Position numbers and translations under genes: made by a program. Positions 11,801 to 23,800 of a stretch of DNA of 64,000 bases are shown in pieces. Numbering within the stretch: the first letter of the stretch is position 1; every line of letters begins with the position of its first letter. Source of the DNA: Mytilus edulis (lineage: Eukaryota; Mollusca; Bivalvia; Mytilida; Mytilidae); assembly GCF_963676685.1 (NCBI RefSeq), contig NC_092350.1, positions 69,752,502 to 69,816,501 on the forward strand, given 5' to 3'. A model generated the notes under the pieces. The model had not been told where the DNA came from. It did no database searches and saw nothing but the letters and a program-made list of their open reading frames with translations.

Positions 11801-14800
11801 TAAAAAATATCTACCAGTGATTTCTTCATAATAATTTCAAGAAGGATAGTGCCATGTGTACTCTTCAAAATAAAGCAATAAAAAGTGTATGTCACCGACC
11901 TTTCAAAAAAGTTATGAGTGATTTTCATGTTTTTTTCTCGTTCATTTTGAAGAAAAGAGTTGTCTTTCTTCAGACCATTGCATCTGACGTCATAGTACAA
12001 ACTTTCCTTGCTGGCGCACTATTTGAAAAAAATCGCAAATTGGACGTTTGAAACCCACATTTAAATTTCCAAGAATGACAACTATATTCACCTACTTTAT
12101 TATCCGGTAATACAAGAGATTAAATGCATGTGTCAGTATCAGATCTTACGATGTTGCCACACAATATTAACCTTCAGAAACACCATCCGTCGGAATGGAA
12201 AATTGTTTAAAATAACCTTTCACGCCGCTTTTGTTAGGAAAGTCTGTTTTTGTCCTCTACCCTCATTACAAATTATTGAAAATAAAAAAAGAGATGAAAG
12301 ATGGCACTGGCTAACTACAGAGTGTTTGATTATATCAGACTAGATGTGTGTGGTTTTTTTTCGCGTCAATTTCAGAAGTTTGCCGTATCGAACTCATTTG
12401 CTACTGTTGACAGATGGACATACAAAAGCACGGACGGACTTCTTCATACCATTATTTTTTCCCGATTAAGACAAACGTATAGACATTATTCCATCTAGTT
12501 TGTGAATTCATTATTTCTTAGTATTTAAGATATAAGGAAATTAAAATTATAGGTATAATATATGAATTAAAGTTTTTGATTCTAAAACGTTATACATCTA
12601 TCATAAAATACAATCCCTGTTATTACTTCCTCACGTGTTTTGAATAAACGAGACAGTAAATATAAAATACAAAAAGTTTTTAATTCAAAAATGTATTTAG
12701 AAATAATTTGTCTGTTGAAAACTATTTGAAAATTACAAAGTAAGATTTCTCCAACAGGATAAATTATTATAAAGCAAAATTATTGAAAATAAAAATAGAA
12801 ATGAACTAAGCTAACTGGTTAACTTAAGAGTATTTGAATATACCAGACTAGTTGTGCTTGTTTCTTTTTCGCGTCAATTTCAGAAGTTTGCCGTAACGAA
12901 CTCATTCGGTACTGTTGAAAGACGGACATACAAAAGCATGGACGGAGTTCTTTATAACATTATTTTTTCCGACTAAGACGAACGTTTAGAAATTATTGCA
13001 TCGAGTTTGTGAATTCATTATTTTAGAATATTTAAGATATAAGGAAATTAAAATTATAGGTATAATATATGAATGAAAGTTTTGGTTCTAAAACGTTATA
13101 CATGGCATTTATCTTAAAATACAATCCTTTTATTACTACCTCGTGTGTTTTCAATAAACGAGACAGTAAATATAAAATAAAAAAAGTTTTTGATTCAAAA
13201 ATTAATTTAGAAATAATTTTCCGTTGAAAACTACAAAGTAAGATTTCCCCAACAGGATAAAATATAATAAATCTAAATTGCTCATTTTGGAAATTAAAAC
13301 AAAGAAAAGGTTTTGCCGGCATTGAAAATCGAAATTTGTTTTCAATCTTTCTTCACAGTTGTAGCTAAATGAAAGGGAGCGATTTAATGTAAGATATCAT
13401 TCTTGGAGAAATTGTTTTTGTCATAAGTTAAACTTACAACAATTTAGTTTTAAACACCGAAAATTTAGATTTTAACTCACATTCTCTGAGTATTAGTTTT
13501 ATAAATATTTTTTGCCTTACAGCTAATTTCCTAATGCATGTAGGGTAAAACTTTGGTTGGCTTCCTTGCTTTGTTTGTATAAATGTTTACTCAAGCTCTG
13601 TAATTAAGATTGACATTTTTATATATAGGTATGTAAACCTGTACGTATGCTATTTAATTGAATTGGACGTTATCAAAACATAATTATACAAAATATACAA
13701 ACAAAGCAAGCAGGCAAACCAAAGTGTTGATCTACATCCATTAGGAAATTAGCTGTAAGCTTCAGTGAGATTAGACAATATTTTTATCATTTCTCCTTAA
13801 GACAATTTGAAATGAAACAAATGACAAACAAAAATGACCCTTTGTCATCATTTTATTTTTACTATAAGATTTTGTCAAATAAGCAGTATAAATAAATTTT
13901 AACTTCATTGCAAGATCGGACATTACGAAAATCATCCAGACATCAGTTACATGCACATGTTGCCAGTATGTCAAAACTTTAACGAATAATTGATTATCGG
14001 CCAAACCTTGTGAATACTCAATTTAAAAAAAAAAAATTAAATTGAGACTAAAATTAGAAGGATCGTTGCATAAGGAACATGTTTACTAAGTTTTAAGTTG
14101 ATAGGACTTCAATTTCGTCAAAAACTACCTTGACCAAAAACTGTAACCAAAAACTTTAACCTGAAGCGGGACAGACGGACGAACGAACGGACGCACAGAC
14201 CAGAAAACATAATGCCCATAAATCGGGCTTAAAAAAAACTTTCACATAACCTGTACACAATCGGCGCAAACGAAAGACAAAATCTACGCAAGTGAAGAAG
14301 AAAAAAATGAAATGCAGATCGACGCAAATATAAGACAAAATCTACGCATGTGAAAGAATAAAAAAAAATGAAATGCAGAACGATGCAAATGCAAAAAGTC
14401 GAGATCAAAATTTATATTTTATCATTTTTATTAGAACGAAGGTTAAATATAGTGTAGTTTCTTATGTGTCCATATGTGTTAAATTTCCACAGGATATTAA
14501 AGTAGCGAGACGCATAATAGTTCCTCTTTTCTTGGGAGACGTAGCGTACCTACGTAGCGTATACCATGTTGGAATTCGAGAAAAACGCGAAATAGGACGT
14601 TATAATTTGACGTTTTTTCATTGCTAGAAACAACGTCATAGAGCTTTTATGTCACTACCAAGTTGCGTTAGCTGATGCGCATAAACAATAGGCTGTTTGG
14701 TCTTTAACTCATGTTTTATTTCTTTTGCACAACTTCATGTACATGTATAAATTATTATGTCTTGTAACTAGCTGAAGAGCAACAGAAAAAGATACGTGTA

Positions 14801-17800
14801 GCTATGAACAGGTGGGAGGAGGTCACGTGTGTTCAGTTTGTACCATATACGGAAGAATTACGAAAACAAATGGGCGCCAAACGATATATTGAATTTTATC
14901 TAGGTTCAACGTAAGTACTGTTAATATATATATATATAAAGATATGTATGATTGCCAATTAGACACCTCTTCACAAGAGACAAAATGACAAAGAAATTAA
15001 CAACTATCATGTCACTGCATGGCCGACAACAATGAGCAAAACCCATACCGCATAGTTAGCTATAATAGGCCCCGAAATAAACAAATGTTTAACAATTCAA
15101 ACGAGAAAACTAACGGCCTAATCATTTAATGTACAAAAAGATGAATGAAAACTAATATGTAACACAACAACAAACGACAACCACTGAATTACAGGCTCCT
15201 GACTTGGTACAGGCACATACATACAGAAGCTGACGGGGTAAAAAATGTTAGCAGGACCCCCCCCCCCCCCCCCCCCCCCCATAACCTCGGACAGCGGTGT
15301 AACAGTTCAACATAAGAACAAACTATAAAAATCAGTTGAGGAGGGCTTAACTATATGGATTAAAATAGAAATACATCTAACAAAACACAGAGTGGACGTA
15401 GTCGTGTACTTGTACTTGTATATCCCAACAAGACCGGCCATCATCTAACAGTTCTCACAGTTACTCAAACCCAATTACAACTTAAACATAAAGCATTACT
15501 TGGCGGTTTTTTTTTTCTTCAAAAGTTATATATTATGAAGTCTTGAGACTTAACTGAGTAAAATTGATTTTCTGTTAATTTCATATTGATGTTAATAAAC
15601 TTTCAGATGCTTCTCAAAGAATGGACTTGCTAATAGACAACCACAAACCATTGGCATCAGTCCTGGTTGTCTTGATGTAAGTCTGTAATTGTATCTTCAA
15701 AACTGTTAATTTGGTCGTCATGACAATATACAAATTGTGTAACACAGGATTATAAGGGAGCTACCATTTGATTTTTATGGGGAGGCTAGGATGAAAAATT
15801 TTGTCCTGCATTTTTTTTAGTTGTAATCTCTGTCCTGCCTTTTTATTTTTCACTCTATTCGGTCCTGCTTTTTTTTTTTTTAGTTTATCCTGATTTTTTT
15901 TACATAAATTGTCATCCTGACTTTTTTTTTTTGCAAGTGTCTCATCCTGCCTTTTTTTTTTACTCAAAACTCCTGTCCTGCCTATTTTTTTCAAATTTCA
16001 TCCTAGCCCCCCCCCCCCCCCCCCCCCCCCATAAAAATCAAATGGTAGCTCCCTAAGCAATCTACTGTAATTTCAGTCAATCTCGCTCAACATACTTTAA
16101 CGTGGCTTTATTTTAAAGTAGCAACCAAAAGCTTATTAATAGCAGAGGATTGGGAAGCAGGGGAACGGGGACCCCAAACACTTTTTGTTGGAAAATTTGG
16201 TTATTTCATGGAGCATGACAGTCAATGTCCCCTCACTCCTTTATGAAAATTTGCTTAAACCTGAATTTACTTTACATCAACTGTGTACAGTAATTTCTTC
16301 ATTTCAGTACTAAACGAGCGTTCTAATTTAGAAAATAGAATTTACGAAAAACTAGTACGAGAGATATGGACCACCAACAACAACTGAATTTATGCTTTAA
16401 ATGTGTAGTCTTGTGGTGTATTTATAAAATTCAAACAATAACATCAGGCGCGGATCCAGAGGGGGGGGGGGGGGTTCCGGGGGTTGGAACCCCCCCTTTT
16501 TTTGAACGATCAATGCATTTGAATGGGGACATGTAATTGGAACCCCCCCCCCCCCCTCTTTTGTCCTGGGTTAGGAACCCCCTCTTTTTAAAATGGCTGG
16601 ATCCGCCCCTGAACATTTACGTAAATCTAGTATGACAGATATAATAACCAACAACAACAACTGAATGTATGTTCTATTTGTAGTCTTGAGACTTGTTTAT
16701 TAAACTGAAAGGTAATGTGTATTTTTTCAGACAGTATCTATAGTCCATGAAATTGGTCATGCCATTGGTCTTGTTCACACACAGCGCCGAGCGGATAGAG
16801 ATGGTTACGTCATAGTCCACTATGATAATATCAACATGGCTTCCTTCGCACAGTTTGATACCACAGTGATGCGGGGAACCCCGTATGATTTATTCGGGAC
16901 GGTGTATGACTATGCCAGCGTCATGCATTATAAACCAAAGGTATGTTCCTTTTCTTACTGTTCCCTTTGCTATGTTTTGAATATATACTCCTGGTTGATA
17001 CTATGTCCCCCGGCAAACACATTTTCGTCCTCTACTTTTGGAAACTATCCTGTCTTAATTTGAACGTAATTCATGCGCGGATCCAGAGGGGGGGGGGGTT
17101 CCAGGGGTTGGACCCCCCCTTTTTTTGGACGATCAATGAATTTGAATGGGAACATGTGATTGGAACCCCCCCCCCCCCTTTGTCCTGGGTTAGGAACCCC
17201 CCCCCCCCTTTATAAAATGGCTGGATCCGCCCCTGTAATTTTAACACTTGTCTTTGAACTTAATAATTTTGGAAGAAGGTACTTCCGTTTTGGTTATTAT
17301 ACGTTTAAGAACAAACCAATAATTATTAAATTATGTTTTTGGGTAGGAGATTGGTTATTAACTGATCGGTCTGTTGATGGCAACATACGGTGGGATTACC
17401 TCAATTATTTATAGTGTGACTGTCCTTTGTCAATTCCAAATCAAATTGTAAATGACATGTTAATGAAACAACACTGCAACCTCCAAGCAGAAAAAAGGTT
17501 AAAGCAAAACCAATATATCAGGTCATTAATGTAGAAGGGGGAAAGTAACTAGGATAAGGCCACTTTTTGGTCCATGAATTGAAAAGCAAAATATAGTGTA
17601 TAGGTGACCGCTATGGATGATAAACTTGGATTTGATAGTAAATAGCAAATACAAGTTATTTGCAGTATATGTATATTCGTATAATACAGAAAAACGCGAA
17701 AATAATTGAAATTAATAGGCTAAGCAAAAAAAATATATCGGATTTTGGTATAAAGGGGGAGGACTCACAAAAATGTCTTGTCCCCATGTACCTATGAATT

Positions 17801-20800
17801 CACCCTTGGTTTTTTTCTAGTACGAACTTTTGTATTTAACTAAAAAATATATAAACTGTAACAGAAGTTTATAAACATGACTTACATGTATATGTGAATA
17901 AAATACATTCAGAAAGTAATGTTATTATTATAAATACATATTATAATTCATGAGATAATTTGGAAATAGTGATCGGAATCTTTGACCTAAAACTCAAAAT
18001 TTATCAGAAATATATTTTTCATACCAAAAATTAATATTTTTTTGTACTCAATGACGGCAAATTTCAATAATGATATGTATTACTTCAAAAGTATCCAAAA
18101 AGTTCGAAGTAACATAAAAATGAATATACAATGTAATCATATTCAATTATCGTGATTATATGCGTCAATTGCGTTTTAATGTCACAAATCTGCATTTGAA
18201 ATAATGTAAAATAATTCATGTGCAGTGACCTACATTAGGTCAGCGAGGTTATATTGGCCTTTACGTGGAAGTTAACCATTATACATAATTCATTAAAATT
18301 AACATATTTTATAGCCTCTGATCGAAAAATAAAAGTATGTTATCTAGTATACATGTACTTCCTTCACAGGTTTGTTCACGAATTCTTATATCGTAATTGA
18401 CAAATCAGTTTTGGTGTCTCGCCACAATGCACCACCTACTGGGTCTGGTGGTACATCGTACTTGTCTCGTGCACAGGATGAAAACCATTTTTCTAGTTCT
18501 AGTCTATCTTACGAAGTTCTGTGCAATTGGGTATTGCATATGGCTTGTAGTGAGATTTATAAAATTGATCAGATTAGGGTGATTATAGAGTTTATGGAAA
18601 AAGAATAATTGAAAGAATTTTAGACTTTTACAAACCGAGTTCAAATCGTGTAACATTTAAGGAATGACTGTAATACTTTTTCTGTCTATGAAGAAATAAC
18701 ATCAAAAATGTGGTGCACGCACACTAAATAACCCGCGTCGGAAAAAGAATATGAAAGTCATTCCTTATAATTTAATTATAAATTACATTTTAAACCGGAG
18801 TTAATCATGAAAAAACGTTGATGACGCCACGATAACATGAGAAAATTATGTCTATGAGCTGATATACAGCAAAACACTGTCAGCCAATAAGAAGACGCGT
18901 ACGTTACATCCAAAATTAAATACTTAACATATAAAAAATGCCTGTTACAGTAAAATTTTTCCGGTAGACGTTAACCATCAACTAACAAATCAACCCAACA
19001 ATTATGTTAGGAGAAAACACTTGATATTCACCCCCATAAATAAATCAAATGGTAGCTCCCTTACCTCACCTCATGTTTTACCTATATACCAAGAAATATT
19101 TAGTTAGTGCGTTGTTCGTTTTTCGATTATCTTTGTTTGTAAGGTTTTTTTTCTCTCGTAGAAATCGTATGTTACTATTTGATGTGATCTGTTGTATTAT
19201 GCAGTGTTGTTGTCGATTCATATTACACTTGTGTATGTACCAGAGGAAGATTTAGCGGAGCAGAGGGCCCGGGTCCCCCTTTTCTGGGAAATATTTGGTT
19301 GATTATATAGGAAATCATTTAAGCATGACCAGAGCGGGTCCCTCTAAGGCAGTCAGTGGGGTCCCACTTATGAAAATGTCTAGATCCGCCTGTGTGTACT
19401 AAAGGAAATGCATGGTATATATATATACATAATGCTAAAGTGGACGACAAACTTAACAAAAAATCATCCTTTTGTTTCAGTCTTGGTCAAATAACGGACA
19501 AGCGGTTTTGGAGACTAAAGACCCGGCATATCAATCTGTCATTGGTCGAGCAACAAAAATCAGCTTTTATGATGCAATGTGGGTAAACAGAGCTTATAGA
19601 TGTAACGGTAAGTTAGAAATATTTAATGGTTCGTCTGTCCGTTATCTGTTTGACTTTTACGACTTCGTAGCAATGTTAAATGAAAGAAAAGGGAGAGAAC
19701 CACACTAAAATAACGTTTTGTTCGTGTTTAGAATCTTAAAAATTTAAGGTGGAAAAAATGCACGAAAAGTGTGTTGTAAATTTGATATATTGCATGGTTC
19801 TTTGTTAGTTTTTTGAAAGTATTTCTCTTCAGCATATATATATATAGTATTATATATTTTTTTTCATCAATTAGAAAACATATGTCGTTTTTCAAAACAA
19901 ATTTTTTTTGAATAAGTTAAAGAAATACAACTCAATAGCTACATAAATTTATTATGTTGTTAGATTTTGGCGGATATTTAGGTATCAAAAGTCCCATTTC
20001 AAATCTCTAATGTGTGTCAGAAACCTATATTATATCAAAAATTCAATCACAATCCAAATTCAGACAGTATCAAGCTTGAATAGTGTGTCCAAACGTTCCC
20101 CAGCTGTTCAGGGTTTGACATTTGCTGTCGTATCGGGCTGCGCTCGGCAATGCATTTTATTATCATTTACAATAAGATTTCGTTTATCAAAACAATACAA
20201 TCTTAAATAAGTTAGAGAAATAGAAATTCACAGCTTCTATTGAATTACTAAATCGTTATTGGTTTCTTTTCTCCAAAATTTGCATTAAGGTTTATGTACC
20301 CTTCTGTAGCCATTTTTGGACGAATTTTTCAAACCTCAATTGTATCAAAACTAAAGATATAATAAATAATAGAGATAGGCCATTTAGTACATATTACAAG
20401 GGGAAACTTGATGCAAAGCATTATTTTTTACTGTTTCATTGCATTTGATAGAAAAAGTGGACTTTGTGGCAAATAAATCAAGATTTTTATAGAAAATCCA
20501 CAGCCTTTAATACAGAGATTTTTGTTATAAAATTTAAAACATAAATTACTCACTTGATTTTCTATGATGTGCTAGTGTTTATTTTTTACAAAAAGTTCTA
20601 AGTAACCTGTAAATTCCAAAACACCTCGTGCTGAGTCACTAAAGTCGAGCGCACCCTAAAAGGTGTACTTGATTTTTGCCATATTTATACTTGTCTTAAC
20701 CAATAACTACATTTATAAACTTGTTTTAAGGAAATCAATGCTAGCACTGCATGCAATAATCCTATATCTATCAGTCATCAAATTGCCAAATATGAGAGTA

Positions 20801-23800
20801 CAAGGATAAAGGCTGTGGATTTTCTATAAAAATCTTGATTTATTTGCCACAAAGTCCTCTTTTTCTATTAAATGCAATGGAACAGTAAAAAATAATGCTT
20901 TGCATCAAGTTTCCCCTTGGAATATGTACAAAATGGCCTATCTCTATTATTCATTATATCTGTAGTTTTGATACAATTGAAGTTTGAAAAGTTCGTACAA
21001 AAATGGCTACAGAAGGGTACATAAACCTTAAATTGTATTTCTTTCACAACATTTTTATTTAAACATTGGTTCATCGTACTGTGTACAAATATAATACATT
21101 ATTTAAATATGTATTTTAGAGCAATGCGATAAATCAAAGCGATGCCTGAACGGAGGCTATATAGGTGGCAGCACATGCAAGTGTATATGTCCGGATGGTT
21201 TTATAGGCTACCACTGTGAAGCCCCAATACCTGGATACCAAAGAAGTAAGTATAACTATAGACTTACAAAATGTGAGTTACTTTGACGATCACATCAACA
21301 TGCCACAGTTTTGTAAACCAACTTATTTTCGTGTACTTTTATTTTCCGTTGAACCTTATAACGACGATATTGCGACGATTCATTTTTTCTCGATTTTATA
21401 TATACTAAATAAGTATTGCAGTGGCATTACAAAATGTATCGTTGTTGGTGTGAGAAAATCAAACTTGAACATTTTTGCGACGATTTATATTCGCGACATT
21501 TTTTTCTACTCGACAAGTCACGACAACCAAATGGTTCACAGTACAAAAGATCAATTAGTTCATATTTCAACTACTGTATATTGAACAAAGCGATATTTTT
21601 ATTTTCAGTAATAACCTGGAAATGTCCTGGAGGGTGGGTATTTGCTAATGGTCGTTGTTACAGACTTTATCCAAATATTTACATCACATACGACGCAGCT
21701 TTAAATTTCTGTACGAATCAGAGAGCAACTCATGTCACATTTGAAACAGGAGTCGAAAAGGTGAGTTATTAAATTCGATAAAATCAAACTGAAATAATTT
21801 CTACAGTATTAACAAACCAAATGACACTGTTCTTCGGACAAAACAATATATACTCCTATCCTAAAAAAATGATATATATGATTGGGTGGAACTTTCCATC
21901 GACTGCAATCGCTTATAGATCTTTAAATGAGTTATTGTAATGTTGCTCTAGCTTGCAGATGGTTTTGCTGTCTAACGAATTTTTGCTTAGCTTGTATTGA
22001 CCGATAATTCATTTATTATTTTTTTTTTTTGCTATTTTGCAATTTCAATTTATCTTCTTTTAAATTCTTAATTTGCGACACAAAACAGTATTCCAGAGTT
22101 CTAAAAAAACAAACACAAATATTTTTGTTCAAGTATCACATCTACCACTGTTGATAAGTTAACATGTGGTTATCTTACAGGAATAGGTCCAGTAAGTCAC
22201 CTTTTTGTTCCCAAAATTGTTAAAAAAATACAACATTAGCTATTTATTGGAATGAAGAACACTTCTGCTACATGAATATGGGATTTGTTTGACAATACAA
22301 TGCACACATATCGGGTACTAGCATCATTAAATCATGCTAAATTACTGAAATATTCGCAATATTAGCATTAATTTTAGACGGTTTTCGTCTTAAATGGAAG
22401 TGGCTGCATATGTGTTCATTCTTGATATTTAAACGTAAGTTGTATTTGATGATATTACATATCATATATAAAAGTTAATAGCGAACACGGATGCGGCCAC
22501 TTTCATTTTTGACAAAAACTGTCTGAAAAGGGACATAGTATGGCATATTTGAAAGATTTTTCATATCGAAGCTTGAATCTGAACGTCTGAAATGACTAAA
22601 TCAGTTCAAATCTTTCTCATTTAAGCTTATTGAATCGACTGAAACAGACACTAATGTGTTTAAAAAAGGTAAAAAATCTTTCATCAGATGAACCCTTACC
22701 ATACTCCTTTCCATATTGAATCTGAGACTGTAAAACAACACACCTAAAATAAAACTATAATACGAATTATATAGATGATAGTTTATAATGATGATAGTGA
22801 AAAGCAAATAAAATAATGTAAAATTCAAAAAAATTCAAACATATTTTATAATGTTATATTAAACATATTCTGTAGGACTGGGTTGTGAATACGCTTGAAG
22901 AAATGAAGTTTACTGGCGACACCCAAAGTATCTGGTTAGGAGTCAGGCGTACTGCTAGCGAATGGTTAAACAGTCTACCCTATTACCAATGGCTTGATGG
23001 GCAAGCATACAATGATTCGCTAATGTAAGTACCTATTTTGATAGAATGGTATGTTAGTCTTTTTAATGAATGAATCATCTTTTTACCAAAACTTAAGCAT
23101 ACTATGTAAAGTTATGAATCTATATGATATATAATATATATATATGCATGTTTTGGTTTTATATATTTATATAGTTTGACACTCAGAGACATTCTAGACT
23201 GACGCTTGAAGTAAATACAGAGTTCTATAATCTTTGATCTTGACAAACAAGAACAAAATGGTATTCATCATCAATTATAACACATATTTCTCTCGGAAAA
23301 TGAGTGTATATCTTATGAACAAGTTATGATGAACAAGTCCGTTATATCATTTGCTCGTAAGATTATTTTGTTTTGTTTAGGGAGCTACCATTTGATTTTA
23401 ATGGGGGGCTAGGATGAAATTTGAAAAAAATAGGCAGGACAGGAGTTGTGAGTAAAATTAAAGACAGGATGAGCAACTTGGTAAAAAAAAAAGGCAGGAT
23501 GACAATTTGTATAAAAAAAAGTCAGGATAAACTAGTAAAAAAAGGCAGGACCGAATAGAGTAAAAAATAAAAAGGCAGGACAGAGATTACAACTTAAAAA
23601 AAAGCAGGACAAAATCCCCCCCCCCACCCACCCCAACCCATAAAAATCAAATGGTAGCTCCCTTAGATATGCGTCCATCAAATACGAAAATAACAAAAAA
23701 AATACAAAACAAACCCTCTCATATACTACTGTTGTTTTATTATTAATATGGCTAATTTACTCATTTGTGACGTTCTGTAATTTTTTTTGTATTTTTTTCG

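Noticed and set aside
15761-15994. Lys/Asp-rich minus-strand frame
   Set aside because: Translation of the MITE ladder at 15756-16053.
21216-21584. 122-codon plus-strand frame in the astacin gene
   Set aside because: Covers the end of the EGF exon out of frame and then intron; the EGF and lectin exons use other frames with proper splice sites.
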